Assembly: GCF_042492175.1 (NCBI RefSeq)
Contig: NZ_CP170453.1
Coordinates: 1,860,001-1,924,000, forward strand
Length of the DNA: 64,000 nt
Direction of reading: 5' to 3'
DNA from: CAJXSN01 sp947492235
Lineage (GTDB): Bacteria > Pseudomonadota > Alphaproteobacteria > Sphingomonadales > Sphingomonadaceae
A model generated the notes under the pieces. That model did not search any database and had not been told where the DNA came from. It saw only the letters and a list, made by a program, of their open reading frames with translations. A program made the position numbers and the translations under genes. This document shows positions 41,894-50,546 of this stretch, piece by piece (the stretch's first letter is position 1; every line of letters begins with the position of its first letter).

Positions 41894-42709
41894 TCAGGTC
41901 CAGCGCGCCGGATCGAGCGCCAGCAGCTCTGACAGCTGGTCATACAGCGCGGGTTCCTGTTCGCGTAGCGCCTGCGGTTTCTCGAAGAATGTGACGATGG
42001 CCTCGGCGAAGAACTCTTCGTGCCCCGTTGCGCCATAGGGGTCGATCAGCGTTTCGCGCCCGCTCTGAACCCTTTCCAGATGCACATTGAAAGCGTCCAG
42101 CATCGCCGCTTCCCAGCCCGCATAGGCTTGGCCCTTGCGAAGGATCGGGATGCCATCCGTATGGCCGGTCAGCGCGTCCAGCTGGTGCGCGAATTCATGG
42201 ATCACGACATTGTGGCCGTCGCTGTCATCCAGCCCGCCATGCAGCGCATCGGCCCATGACAGCACGACCGGCCCGCGCGCCCAGCTCTCGCCCAGCAGAG
42301 TATGCCGGTTCTCGTGCACGACAAACCCGTCATGATTGCCGCGATGGGTCTGGAACGCAGACGGATAGACCAGCACCGTGCGCAGCGTTTCGTACCAGGC
42401 CGGGCTGTTGACGACGAGCAGACAGGCCTGCGCGGCGATGGAGAGCTTCATCTCCTCGCTTACCTCCAGACCGTTATTGCCGTGGAAGGTCACCTGATCG
42501 AGGAACAGGTTTATCCTGCCTTCCAGTGCAGGGCGCAATGATGCGGGCAATCGGCGCAGGATGGGGACCAGTCGCATCGTCACCGCGCGCTGCTGCTCTG
42601 TTAGCGGAGTGGCCAGCAGCCGCGCGCGGTTTTGCTGCTGCTTCCAGCGGCGATACCACCACAGCAGCGCGGCGAGCAAAACGACAAGAGCGAGCGGCAA
42701 GAGCGTCAT
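41894..42709 (-). CDS. mtfA: MtfA-type zinc peptidase
   Basis: 271 residues. Start at MTLLPLALVVLLAALLWWYR, a membrane anchor, followed by the M90/MtfA peptidase with GFVVHENRHTLLGESWARGP and the metal site VIHEFAHQLDALTG (HExxH) plus Glu in EEFFAEAIVTFFE. In E. coli MtfA controls Mlc; here a free-standing or membrane peptidase is possible. Normal length. Confidence 0.93.
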   Translation of the reverse strand: MTLLPLALVVLLAALLWWYRRWKQQQNRARLLATPLTEQQRAVTMRLVPILRRLPASLRPALEGRINLFLDQVTFHGNNGLEVSEEMKLSIAAQACLLVVNSPAWYETLRTVLVYPSAFQTHRGNHDGFVVHENRHTLLGESWARGPVVLSWADALHGGLDDSDGHNVVIHEFAHQLDALTGHTDGIPILRKGQAYAGWEAAMLDAFNVHLERVQSGRETLIDPYGATGHEEFFAEAIVTFFEKPQALREQEPALYDQLSELLALDPARWT

Positions 42710-42763
42710 GCCGCATCACATAAGATCGCCCGCGCCAGTATTGTAGGGTTATGCGCCAGCCGT

Positions 42764-43591
42764 TCAGGGGCACAGACCGGCTTGCCATTGTCCCGCCGCA
42801 GTGCCCCGACTGCACATGCTCTGCGAGAACATTTGCTTCACAAACCAGCCGTCAGCGCCTTGGGCGGCGAGCGCAATAAAGCGCTGCCCGGCCACTGCGT
42901 CGTCGGGCAGGCCAAGCATTGTGAGGCGAATGGCGATGACCTCTGTTCGCTGTGTCCTGATCGGGCCGGGCTTCGGCACGATCGAGGGCTGCCAGAACGT
43001 CTTCTCCATGGTCAGGGAAACCTCCGGGCGGCCTTCCAGCGTTTCGGGAAATCCCGCCATCAGCTGCGCTACCAGTTGCGCCGGGCTGTCTGCCCGCCAG
43101 CTCTCCCAATCGGGCGCGCCGCCGCTGGTCCAGTCGGAAAACTGGCGCGCGCTCAGGGCCGGAGGCAAGTGTTGTCCGGCGTCGAAGCAATGCCGTGCCC
43201 CGACATCACTAGTGAAATCGGCAAAGCCAAGGAACTGATCGCCGAACACCACCGAGTAGCGCCGTGGCTGCGTATCGGCTGCTTCGAAGGCGAGGGTACG
43301 CGACCCCATGCAGTCGGCACTGCCGACCCGGCTGCTGTAAGTGACTTCGAGATCGCCTGTCAGCTGAATGGTCGCGCTGTTCTGGTCGACCGATAGCGCC
43401 AATGTGTTGTCTGCCGTGCGCGCGCCGGAACCAAGGCACCGTGTCATGGCCTCCACTTTGAGCGCCTGCTGCTCTGTCTGCTGGTCGAGGGACACGCAGA
43501 TGCTGCGGATATCGGTGTGTTTGGCGTGCGCCTGACTATGCGCGGCGAGGCACGATAGGGCGATCAATCCTGCGGTCCATTTGCTGGTCAT
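42764..43591 (-). CDS. Secreted hypothetical protein
   Basis: 275 residues from MTSKWTAGLIALSCLAAHSQ, with AAAGGAG upstream of the ATG. Signal peptide then a globular domain with several Cys (CVSLDQQ, TRCLGSG, ADCMGSR, RHCFDAG, SMCSRGT) which may form disulfides. No family recognised. Divergent from the next gene; the intergenic region has a twin palindrome. Confidence 0.7.
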   Translation of the reverse strand: MTSKWTAGLIALSCLAAHSQAHAKHTDIRSICVSLDQQTEQQALKVEAMTRCLGSGARTADNTLALSVDQNSATIQLTGDLEVTYSSRVGSADCMGSRTLAFEAADTQPRRYSVVFGDQFLGFADFTSDVGARHCFDAGQHLPPALSARQFSDWTSGGAPDWESWRADSPAQLVAQLMAGFPETLEGRPEVSLTMEKTFWQPSIVPKPGPIRTQRTEVIAIRLTMLGLPDDAVAGQRFIALAAQGADGWFVKQMFSQSMCSRGTAAGQWQAGLCP

Positions 43592-43661
43592 GGGTGCTCC
43601 TTTGCAAGCTCGTGCGGTTGGGGTTTGGCCCGGTCTTGGCTGCCACTGCAAGCTTCAGCCA

Positions 43662-43709
43662 TGGGGTGCATACCCCAATAACGGCGCCCAACATGGGGGA
43701 TGCACCCCA
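43662..43709. promoter_or_regulatory. Twin palindromic operator-like sites
   Basis: Two related 16-base imperfect palindromes, TGGGGTGCATACCCCA (43662-43677) and TGGGGGATGCACCCCA (43694-43709). The second, reversed, matches the first at 15 of 16 positions. Their centres are 32 bases apart, three DNA turns, in the gap between two divergent secreted-protein genes. This is the layout of a dimeric repressor or activator binding pair. Confidence 0.5.
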
Positions 43710-43784
43710 TCCCCTTTTCCGGTCTCGCGGTTCATTCTCCTCTTCGAAATTCAGGCAATCCCGCAATCGGATGAGGATAAGGCA

Positions 43785-44366
43785 ATGCAAAAGCAAACGA
43801 GCATCAAGAGGCTGCTGACGATCCCGGCTCTGGCACTTGCGCTGGCGGGCGGTGTTGCCGCCCCGGCGCAGGCGCAGATCCCGGCCCTGCTGCCTTATAT
43901 CGGCACGGTCGAGCCGCTCGAACCCATGGCGATCGACGGCATTTGGCGTATCCGCGAAATCGACAAGCTGATCGTGATCGACCGGGGCCATGGCTATGCG
44001 GTTGAAGGCTGGGTCCACGCGCTGATCTGGCGGGTCATGCCCCGCCATATCGTGCTCGACGATCTGCGAGAGCTTGGCGATGGCCGCATTGCCGGGCGCG
44101 ATCTGCCTCTGATGGCGGCGGTGACCATGGTCCCGATCGACGATTACACCATCCGCGTAACCGCACATGGGCTGATCCCTGTAACCTATCATCTCGAGCT
44201 GGTGGAGCCGGGCAGTGGCCTGCAACCCGGTAGCTCTGAAGAAGCCTTCGATCCCGCAGATAGCGGCAATGGCGACTGGTATTCTTCCGACGATACGCCG
44301 GGAGACACCGGCGCGGCCCCCAATGACAGCGACGAGAGCTGGTTCCCCGCCGAGCCCGACAGCTGA
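43785..44366 (+). CDS. Secreted hypothetical protein
   Basis: 193 residues, start MQKQTSIKRLLTIPALALAL with GAGGATAAGG upstream. Signal peptide (cleavage after AQAQ), then about 120 residues with long hydrophobic/charged strands (IDGIWRIREIDKLIVIDRGH, PLMAAVTMVPIDDYTIRV) and an acidic tail (EEAFDPADSGNGDWYSSDD). No family recognised. Immediately upstream of the cysteine-repeat gene and likely in the same transcript. Confidence 0.75.
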   Translation: MQKQTSIKRLLTIPALALALAGGVAAPAQAQIPALLPYIGTVEPLEPMAIDGIWRIREIDKLIVIDRGHGYAVEGWVHALIWRVMPRHIVLDDLRELGDGRIAGRDLPLMAAVTMVPIDDYTIRVTAHGLIPVTYHLELVEPGSGLQPGSSEEAFDPADSGNGDWYSSDDTPGDTGAAPNDSDESWFPAEPDS

Positions 44367-44434
44367 GCCAAGAGCCATCGCGGCAGCGCGCCGAACTTTT
44401 CAGAGAATTCAGATCAAACCGGAAGGATAGCAAA

Positions 44435-45982
44435 ATGTGGAAAGCAATCGTGAGTACGACGGTGGCATGGGGGCTAGCCCTCATGGTATCGATCGCAATC
44501 CCTACCACGCCTGCACAAGCTGCGGCGAGCTGCGGCGGGTTGAACCAGAAAACCTGTATCAGCATCAACAAGGCAAAACGGTGCCAAGCCGGCTTGGTCG
44601 AGCAGCGCCAGTCGGGCCGCAACATCTGCGTACGGCCCTCCCAGTCCACGCCGAAACCAGCGCCGGCAGCAGCGGCTTGCGGCGCTCTCAACCAGAAGAC
44701 CTGCATCAGCATCAATCCGGCGCGCCGCTGCAATAGCGGGCTGGTCGAACAGCGCCAGAGCGGCCGCAATATCTGTGTGCGTCCGGCCCAGGTAAAGCCG
44801 AAGCCTGCGGTCTGCGGCAGTCTGGGTCAGAAGACCTGCATCAACATCAACCCCGCTCGCCGCTGCGACAGCGGACTGGTCGAGCAGCGCCAGTCGGGCC
44901 GCAATATCTGTGTGCGCCCGGAGCAATTGCAGCCCAAGCCCGCAAGCTGCGGTGGCCTTAACCAGAAGACCTGCATCAACATCAATCCGGCCCGCCGGTG
45001 CGACGCCGGCCTTGCCGAGCAGCGTCGCAGTGGCCGCAATATCTGTGTGCCCGAGGGCGAAGTTGGCCCGAAAGAGCGCAATTGCGGCGGTTTGAATCAG
45101 AAGACCTGCATCAATGTGATCCCTGCTAGGCGCTGCGAAGCGGGCCTCGTCGAGCAAGCCCTCTATGGCCGCAATATCTGTGTTCGTCCGCAGGATCTGG
45201 TCGAGAAAGACGAAACCTGCGGAGGCCTGGGTCAGGTCAGCTGCATCAGCGCCAATCCTGCGAAATGGTGCGACAGCGGACTGGTCCAGAAAAGGCAACC
45301 GGGCCGCAACATCTGCATCAAGGGCGTGACCAATGCGGACCGTCTGGATGTGGCAAAGACCGTCCTGCAGGATATCGGCGACAACAATCCGCTGACACGT
45401 CTTTCGGAGTGCCTTGCTCAGCCTGCCAAACTGGCCCGGCTTCGCGACGCAATGTCCGACCGTGATCGCAACGGGATTTCCACCCTGCTGACGGAATGCG
45501 ATGCCAGCATTTCGGAGCTTGCAAGCATGGGCACGATCCCGGCACTTAACGCGCCTTCGTCAGTACCCGGCGAAAGCGGAAACCCCGATGGCTTCTTCAA
45601 AACCCTGCACATCACCGCAGGGGCCAGCGGTGCCGCTTGGATCGCCGGGACCGGTTCGGCTGGCTATGTCATCGAACTGGTCAGCAGGCCCAACGGACGC
45701 TGGTATTTCACCGGCGGGATTGGCGGCGGACCCAAGGCGGAGATTGTCGGCGATGTCACCGTCGCTCTGTCGCGGGCCGATATTCCGACGGGTGCCTTTG
45801 GCTTCGATCATGGAACCTCGGCAGTGATCTCCGGTCACCTGAAGGTGGGCGTATCGGGCGGCATTGCCTTCGTCGGCAACACGCTGGAATTCGACGGCGT
45901 CAGCTTCGGTGTGGGCGGAGGCCTCGGTGTAGGCGGAGCGGTTTACAAGAACGGCTCGGTCTTCCCGTTCCCCGATCTCTGA
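44435..45982 (+). CDS. Secreted protein with six four-cysteine repeats
   Basis: 515 residues. After a signal peptide (MWKAIVSTTVAWGLALMVSI), residues 33-294 hold six units of about 45 residues (CGGLNQKTCISIN..., CGALNQKTCISINPARRC..., CGSLGQKTCININPARRC..., etc.). Cys are at 33/41/50/65, 82/90/99/114, 127/135/144/159, 172/180/189/204, 217/225/234/249 and 262/270/279/294: C-x7-C-x8-C-x14-C every time. Units share QKTC, PARRC, GLVEQ and GRNIC. A spacer and a ~165-residue Gly-rich C-terminal domain (GAAWIAGTGSAGYVIELVSR, GGIGGGPKAEIVGDVTVALS) follow. I recognise no family. It is transcribed after another secreted gene, ahead of a terminator and a two-component pair. Confidence 0.8.
   Translation: MWKAIVSTTVAWGLALMVSIAIPTTPAQAAASCGGLNQKTCISINKAKRCQAGLVEQRQSGRNICVRPSQSTPKPAPAAAACGALNQKTCISINPARRCNSGLVEQRQSGRNICVRPAQVKPKPAVCGSLGQKTCININPARRCDSGLVEQRQSGRNICVRPEQLQPKPASCGGLNQKTCININPARRCDAGLAEQRRSGRNICVPEGEVGPKERNCGGLNQKTCINVIPARRCEAGLVEQALYGRNICVRPQDLVEKDETCGGLGQVSCISANPAKWCDSGLVQKRQPGRNICIKGVTNADRLDVAKTVLQDIGDNNPLTRLSECLAQPAKLARLRDAMSDRDRNGISTLLTECDASISELASMGTIPALNAPSSVPGESGNPDGFFKTLHITAGASGAAWIAGTGSAGYVIELVSRPNGRWYFTGGIGGGPKAEIVGDVTVALSRADIPTGAFGFDHGTSAVISGHLKVGVSGGIAFVGNTLEFDGVSFGVGGGLGVGGAVYKNGSVFPFPDL
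44531..45319 (+). repeat. Tandem ~135-bp repeats coding the cysteine units
   Basis: Six in-frame units (spacing 147 then four times 135 bases) encode the C-x7-C-x8-C-x14-C modules. The segments coding LNQKTCI, ARRC and GRNICV are nearly identical between units; third-position and linker sequence vary, so the array is not very recent, except that units 2-4 are closest. Confidence 0.85.
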
Positions 45983-45991
45983 GCAAGCAAC

Positions 45992-46031
45992 GAGCCGCCC
46001 GGTGTATGTCGCCGGGCGGCTCCATTCTTTT
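45992..46031 (+). terminator. Terminator after the repeat-protein gene
   Basis: GAGCCGCCCGG and CCGGGCGGCTC form an 11-bp stem around TGTATGTCG, followed by CATTCTTTT. It separates the repeat-protein gene from the convergent response-regulator gene. Confidence 0.8.
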
Positions 46032-46111
46032 GACTTCAAAGGCGATCAGGAGCGGCGACGATGGAGAATCCTGAAGCGACTATCGAGGCAACCGAGATGC
46101 TGTCCGCTGCC

Positions 46112-46771
46112 TCAGGCCTGACTGCCAAGAGGATCGATCAGGCCCTCTCTCAAGGCAAAGGCGACCAGCTCGGTCGCCGAATGTGCGCCGGTCTTGGCCA
46201 TCATATTGGTGCGGTGTCGGTCGACGGTTTTGGCGCTGATTCCCAGCGTTTCGGCAATCTCGCGATTGGTCCGGCCTGCCACGACCAGATTGAGAACCTG
46301 CCGCTCCCGGTCCGTCAGCGGGGCAACATCGATGGCTTCATCCAGCAATGCCAGGTAGCGCGCGCAGATGATCCGTGCGCCTTGCAGAATGCGGGGGACT
46401 GCGCGGGTCAGTTCTGCCAGATCGTCGGACTTGCAGAAGACACCATCGGCTCCGGCATCGACAATTTCGGCGATCTTTCCGGTCGCAGCAATGCCGGTGA
46501 AGACAATCACCTTCGTATCGGGCGACCATCGGCGCGCTTCCAGCAAGACTTCGGTGCCGCCTGCATGGGGCATGGAGACATCCAGCATCAACAGATCAGG
46601 CCGATGTTTGCGCATGGCTCCGATGGCTTCGATCCCGTTGCCGACTTCCTCGCAGACTTCGATAGTGAAGCCTTCCACAGCATCGGGATCGCTCAGCGCG
46701 CCCGACAGCGCCTGCCGGATGATGGCATGGTCATCGGCTATTACCGTTGAATAGCTGCGCCCCAATGTCAT
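46112..46771 (-). CDS. NarL/LuxR-type response regulator
   Basis: 219 residues from MTLGRSYSTVIADDHAI; the frame extends 57 codons further but into the kinase promoter. REC domain: ADDHAIIRQAL acidic pair, phospho-acceptor Asp in LLMLDVSMPHAGG, Thr in IVFTGIA and Lys in VFCKSDDL. HTH_LuxR domain LTDRERQVLNLVVAGRTNRE with ISAKTVDRHRTNMMAKTG. A DNA-binding partner of the histidine kinase whose start lies 50 bases away on the opposite strand. Confidence 0.93.
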   Translation of the reverse strand: MTLGRSYSTVIADDHAIIRQALSGALSDPDAVEGFTIEVCEEVGNGIEAIGAMRKHRPDLLMLDVSMPHAGGTEVLLEARRWSPDTKVIVFTGIAATGKIAEIVDAGADGVFCKSDDLAELTRAVPRILQGARIICARYLALLDEAIDVAPLTDRERQVLNLVVAGRTNREIAETLGISAKTVDRHRTNMMAKTGAHSATELVAFALREGLIDPLGSQA

Positions 46772-46821
46772 ACGTGCAAAGCCACTCCGCCCTTCAGCCA
46801 AAAGGTGATGTAGCAAAAAAG

Positions 46822-48783
46822 ATGGGCGAGGCACTGGCAAAAGCGCGAACCTTGCTTCTCGGCCTGCTGGTCGTGCTGGCAGCGGCTTGGCCAGCAGCCA
46901 CTCTGCAGGCGAGCGTGGCGGTGGACGTGCCCTTGGCTGCATCGGTAGAGCGGATAGACACAGAAGCGCTGTATTACTTCGCGGGCACGGGGGAGACCCC
47001 GTCGCTGGAGCAAGCTTTGACAGCTTACCGGGCGGGCGAATTCGGGCGAGATTTTCCGCCGACCAGCGGGATCGACGCCTTCACTCAGGAATTGTGGATC
47101 GCTGTTCCGATCCGGACGGCAGCGCAAGGCGAAAGCGGCCTCTCCCGCCGCGTCATCGGTCTGGGCGGAATTTTCGTGGTGCTGCCTAAGGTCTTTCTAG
47201 TGGAGGACGGCGGCTCTGCTGAGGAAATCCTCGCAACGCGGGCCACCGACGACGGCGAATTGGTCCCGCGTTATCTGACCTATGTCCGCACGGCGAGCTT
47301 CGACTTGCCGCCGGAAAGCGAGCGGCTGATCCTGATCAACACCACGCTGGCCGACAGGCCCACCATCGGGGTGTTCCGCGAGGGCGAGTTGGGGCGCAAC
47401 CAAATCGTCGCGACCCTAATCAAGGCGGGTTTTACCTTCACGCTGCTGATTATCGGCATCGTGCTGGCGGTGATTGCGCTGGTGACGGATAGGCGGATCG
47501 GGCTGCTGATCGCGATCGGGTATTCGCTGGTGATGATTCAGGTGGATGCGTCGCTTTACACCACCACCTATGCCGACACGCCCCAGCAAGGGCGCCAAAT
47601 ATGGGAGGCGCTGACGCTGACCGCGACCTTCTTCTTGTACTACGCGTTTCTCTACGCGTTTCGGGAGAGCCTGCGTCTGCGCCAGTATCCGCTGCTGACC
47701 GGCATTGTCGCGCTCCTGCCGCTACCGCTGATCTGGGTGGCAATCGTCTCCGATGTCACCACCGACATTATCTGGGCCTATTATTTCAGCCTGCTGCTGT
47801 TCAGCTGTGTGATCGGCTTCCGCTTCGATATCGACCCGCGTCTGCGGAAGATCGCCGGGGCAATCATGGTCGCCTGTTCGGTGGGAGCGGTGCTGGTGGA
47901 GCCATTCTATCTTGGTCGCTACCTGCCGGATCTTACCATCGAATATCTGCGCGACGGGTTGCGGCTGCTGGCGGCGATGGGGATCCTGTTCATGGTTCTT
48001 GTCGACTTGCGCCGCACCCGGCAAGAGCGTGACCGGATGACGGAAGAACGGGTCGCCGCTCTCCGGTCGCAGGCGGAAACCGATCGACGCCTCCTTCAGA
48101 CAGAGCGCGAATATGTCCGCGCCCGCGACGCGGCGACCCGCACAAAGCGCCAGCTCGCGGCGGCCAGTCACGATATCCGCCAGCCTTTGGTGGGTCTGCG
48201 CCAAGCACTGGCCAGCGAGTCGGCAAATCTTTCCACGCCGCTCCAGTCGCGCCTCGGCGAGGCCATCGATTATCTTGAGCGCCTGACGGAGGAATATGGC
48301 GAACGCGCGCCCGCCACAGGGGAAAAGCTGGACCGTGATGAAGAGGCCTATTCGCTCGGCCTGATCTTGCGGACAGTAGACGATATGTTCCGCTCCGAAG
48401 CCGAAGCAGCGGGCATCGCGATGGAAGTCGAGCCGACCGATGCTATGACCCGGGTCCCGGCGCTGGCGCTGATCCGGGCGACCAGCAATCTGGTGGCCAA
48501 CGCGCTTCGGCATTCCGGCGCGTCGAAGCTGCGGATCGCGGTGGACCCGAATTCGCCACTGGCAATAATCGTCGAGGACGATGGATGCGGCATCGCGCCG
48601 GAGGATATCGACCGGCTGCAGACCGCTGGAGAGAAAGGTGCGGGGTCGACCGGCGATGGTCTGGGTCTCGCCATTATCGGCGAGCTGGCCGCGCGCCACG
48701 GGCTATCGCTGGAACTGACATCGGAAGTGGGCGAGGGCACGCGGGCAGCAATCGTGCTGCCCGGCTCGCCCATGCCCAAATAA
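46822..48783 (+). CDS. 7TM-DISM sensor histidine kinase
   Basis: 653 residues from MGEALAKARTLLLGL; alternative starts upstream overlap the regulator start. Signal/anchor, extracytoplasmic DISM-type domain (residues ~30-190), about seven membrane helices (ATLIKAGFTFTLLIIGIVLA through FMVLVDLRRTR), a HisKA helix with the phospho-acceptor in AASHDIRQPLVGLRQAL, and a HATPase (LIRATSNLVANALRHSGASK, DDGCGIAPED, GDGLGLAIIGELAARHG). Cognate regulator is the divergent gene. Such sensors perceive carbohydrates or envelope molecules in other bacteria. Confidence 0.93.
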   Translation: MGEALAKARTLLLGLLVVLAAAWPAATLQASVAVDVPLAASVERIDTEALYYFAGTGETPSLEQALTAYRAGEFGRDFPPTSGIDAFTQELWIAVPIRTAAQGESGLSRRVIGLGGIFVVLPKVFLVEDGGSAEEILATRATDDGELVPRYLTYVRTASFDLPPESERLILINTTLADRPTIGVFREGELGRNQIVATLIKAGFTFTLLIIGIVLAVIALVTDRRIGLLIAIGYSLVMIQVDASLYTTTYADTPQQGRQIWEALTLTATFFLYYAFLYAFRESLRLRQYPLLTGIVALLPLPLIWVAIVSDVTTDIIWAYYFSLLLFSCVIGFRFDIDPRLRKIAGAIMVACSVGAVLVEPFYLGRYLPDLTIEYLRDGLRLLAAMGILFMVLVDLRRTRQERDRMTEERVAALRSQAETDRRLLQTEREYVRARDAATRTKRQLAAASHDIRQPLVGLRQALASESANLSTPLQSRLGEAIDYLERLTEEYGERAPATGEKLDRDEEAYSLGLILRTVDDMFRSEAEAAGIAMEVEPTDAMTRVPALALIRATSNLVANALRHSGASKLRIAVDPNSPLAIIVEDDGCGIAPEDIDRLQTAGEKGAGSTGDGLGLAIIGELAARHGLSLELTSEVGEGTRAAIVLPGSPMPK

Positions 48784-48796
48784 CTGCTGGTGCCCG

Positions 48797-50308
48797 TCAG
48801 GCCACCATGTCGGCCGGGCAATACTTCGCCAGATAGTCCGGATGGCTGGGCATGTGCTGGACCAGATAGCGGATCGATTTCTCGATCTCGTCGAACTCTG
48901 CATCCACCTTGGGCGAGCCGATGGTGTCGGCCATGGGGTTGTGGCCTTCCATGCTGATGCCTTGACCCATCATCACTGCCGCCCAGCTGGTCTCGGTGAA
49001 CAGCTCGTCCTCCTCGCGGAAGATCTGTCCGTTCAGGCGGAACAGCTCCATCTTTTCGGTCAGGCTATCGGGCACGGCCATGGTGCGGCAGTGTTTCCAG
49101 AAATCCGTGTCGGTGCGCTGGGTGGCGTTGTAATGCAGCACCAGAAAATCGCGGATGCGCTCGTACTCCTTGATCGTCAGGCGGTTGAATGCGTCTTCCT
49201 GCGCCTGCGTGATCCCGTCCATCGATGCGACCGCGATCAGTTTGTTGATGCCGGTGTTGATCAGGTGGATTGAAGTGGACTCAAGCGGCTCCATGAACCC
49301 GGCAGCCAGCCCCAGCGCGACGACATTTTTGTTCCAGAACTTCTTCCGGCGACCAGTGGTGAAGCGCAGGAAATTGGGATCGGCCATCGGTTTGCCGGCC
49401 ATATTCGCGACCAGAATATCGTGCGCCTCGTCGTCTTCCATATAGGCGCTGCAATAGACGTGGCCATTGCCGTTGCGGTTTTGCAGTGGGACCTGCCATT
49501 GCCAGCCCGCCGCATGGGCGGTGGCCTTGGTAAAGGGCGGGGGCGGGCTGCCATCGTCGCGGTTGCAGGGCAGGGCGACCGCCCGGTCGCACGGCAAATA
49601 GTGCGTCCAGTCTTCGTAGCCGGTCTCCAGCGCCTGCTCGATTAGCAGCCCGCGAAAGCCGGAGCAATCGATGAACAGATCGCCCTCGATCACTGCGCCA
49701 TCATCCATGCTGACAGACTGTACGAAACCATCTTCGGACCGCAGTGTAACATCCCCGACGCGTCCTTCGCGCCGGACGACGCCGCGCGTTTCCGCATAAG
49801 AGCGCAGATATCGGGCGTAGCGGGTCGCGTCGATGTGATAGGCGTAGTTCATCGGCGGCAGATCGTCGCGCTGGTAATCCTCTGTCCGCGCGAACTTGCC
49901 GAAATAGGCGGCCATGGTTTCCAGATTGAACACCTGGATGGGGCGCCTGTCGCCCGCGGCCTGCCGCTTGCGCCATACCTGATGAAACGCAATTCCGCCC
50001 ATGTCATAGCCGTAATTGCCGAAGGGATGGATATAGCTTTCGCCGACATCGCCCCAATTGCCGAACTGGATCCCCAGCTTGAACGTACCGCGCACTTCGG
50101 CAAGCATTTCGGCCTCGTCGATTTCCAGCATTCGGTTGAAATCGACAAAAGGCGGGATCGTCGCCTCGCCCACACCGACCGTGCCGATCTGTTCGGATTC
50201 GATCAGGGTGATTGCAACGTCATGGCCTTTTTTGAGGCGTGACAGAGCGGCCGCGGCCATCCAGCCTGCGGTGCCTCCACCCACAATCACAATGCGTTCG
50301 ATGGCCAT
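48797..50308 (-). CDS. Flavin-dependent tryptophan halogenase family protein
   Basis: 503 residues. FAD loop IVIVGGGTAGWMAAAAL (residues 6-22), the diagnostic GWQWQVPLQ (WxWxIP type, about 269-274), a lysine in RGTFKLGIQFG (K77) and PLESTSIHLI (E343), both in places matching the catalytic Lys and Glu of PrnA/RebH. It should thus be able to halogenate an aromatic substrate with FADH2, chloride/bromide and O2. Start MAIERIVIVGG with GGGAG upstream. Divergent from the TonB receptor gene; genes of this type often stand beside sphingomonad receptors, their true function unknown. Confidence 0.9.
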   Translation of the reverse strand: MAIERIVIVGGGTAGWMAAAALSRLKKGHDVAITLIESEQIGTVGVGEATIPPFVDFNRMLEIDEAEMLAEVRGTFKLGIQFGNWGDVGESYIHPFGNYGYDMGGIAFHQVWRKRQAAGDRRPIQVFNLETMAAYFGKFARTEDYQRDDLPPMNYAYHIDATRYARYLRSYAETRGVVRREGRVGDVTLRSEDGFVQSVSMDDGAVIEGDLFIDCSGFRGLLIEQALETGYEDWTHYLPCDRAVALPCNRDDGSPPPPFTKATAHAAGWQWQVPLQNRNGNGHVYCSAYMEDDEAHDILVANMAGKPMADPNFLRFTTGRRKKFWNKNVVALGLAAGFMEPLESTSIHLINTGINKLIAVASMDGITQAQEDAFNRLTIKEYERIRDFLVLHYNATQRTDTDFWKHCRTMAVPDSLTEKMELFRLNGQIFREEDELFTETSWAAVMMGQGISMEGHNPMADTIGSPKVDAEFDEIEKSIRYLVQHMPSHPDYLAKYCPADMVA

Positions 50309-50441
50309 GTCCTGCTCCCTATGCGCCAATATCTAAGCGGCCTTATTCCAGCCTTGGCTTGCCCCCTATATGGGCTTTGCGCCTTATTGCGCTGGTGAAC
50401 GCGCCCGGCAAAGTGTTGCTAGCACGTACCACCGTGGAAAA

Positions 50442-50482
50442 AAATTGTGAACGTTCATTTTAAGCTTTTGAACGCTCACAAT
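50442..50482. promoter_or_regulatory. Tandem LacI-type operators
   Basis: TGAACGTTCA (50447-50456) and TGAACGCTCA (50468-50477), each with the central CG of LacI-family operators, lie in the outer inverted repeat AATTGTGAACGTTCA / TGAACGCTCACAATT (one mismatch). Centres are 21 bases apart, about two turns. Between the divergent halogenase and TonB-receptor genes; the LacI gene is 5 kb downstream in the same locus. A matching GAACGTTCACAA lies at 57372-57383. Confidence 0.65.
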
Positions 50483-50546
50483 TCAGGCTAGGGCAAGGTC
50501 AGATCAAGGGCGAAAACCGCCCGGATTGCACTAGGGAGGGAAACCA

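Noticed and set aside
41797..42038. Two plus-strand open frames across the tRNA-Ser gene
   Set aside because: They overlap a clear tRNA and MtfA coding sequence in antisense; no independent support.
44531..45319. Regular repeats as a CRISPR array
   Set aside because: Units are 135 bases, in frame and protein-coding with conserved cysteines; not short identical repeats with unique spacers.
46772..46942. 57-codon N-terminal extension of the response regulator
   Set aside because: It would run into the divergent kinase gene and has no ribosome site; REC domain starts at the chosen Met.
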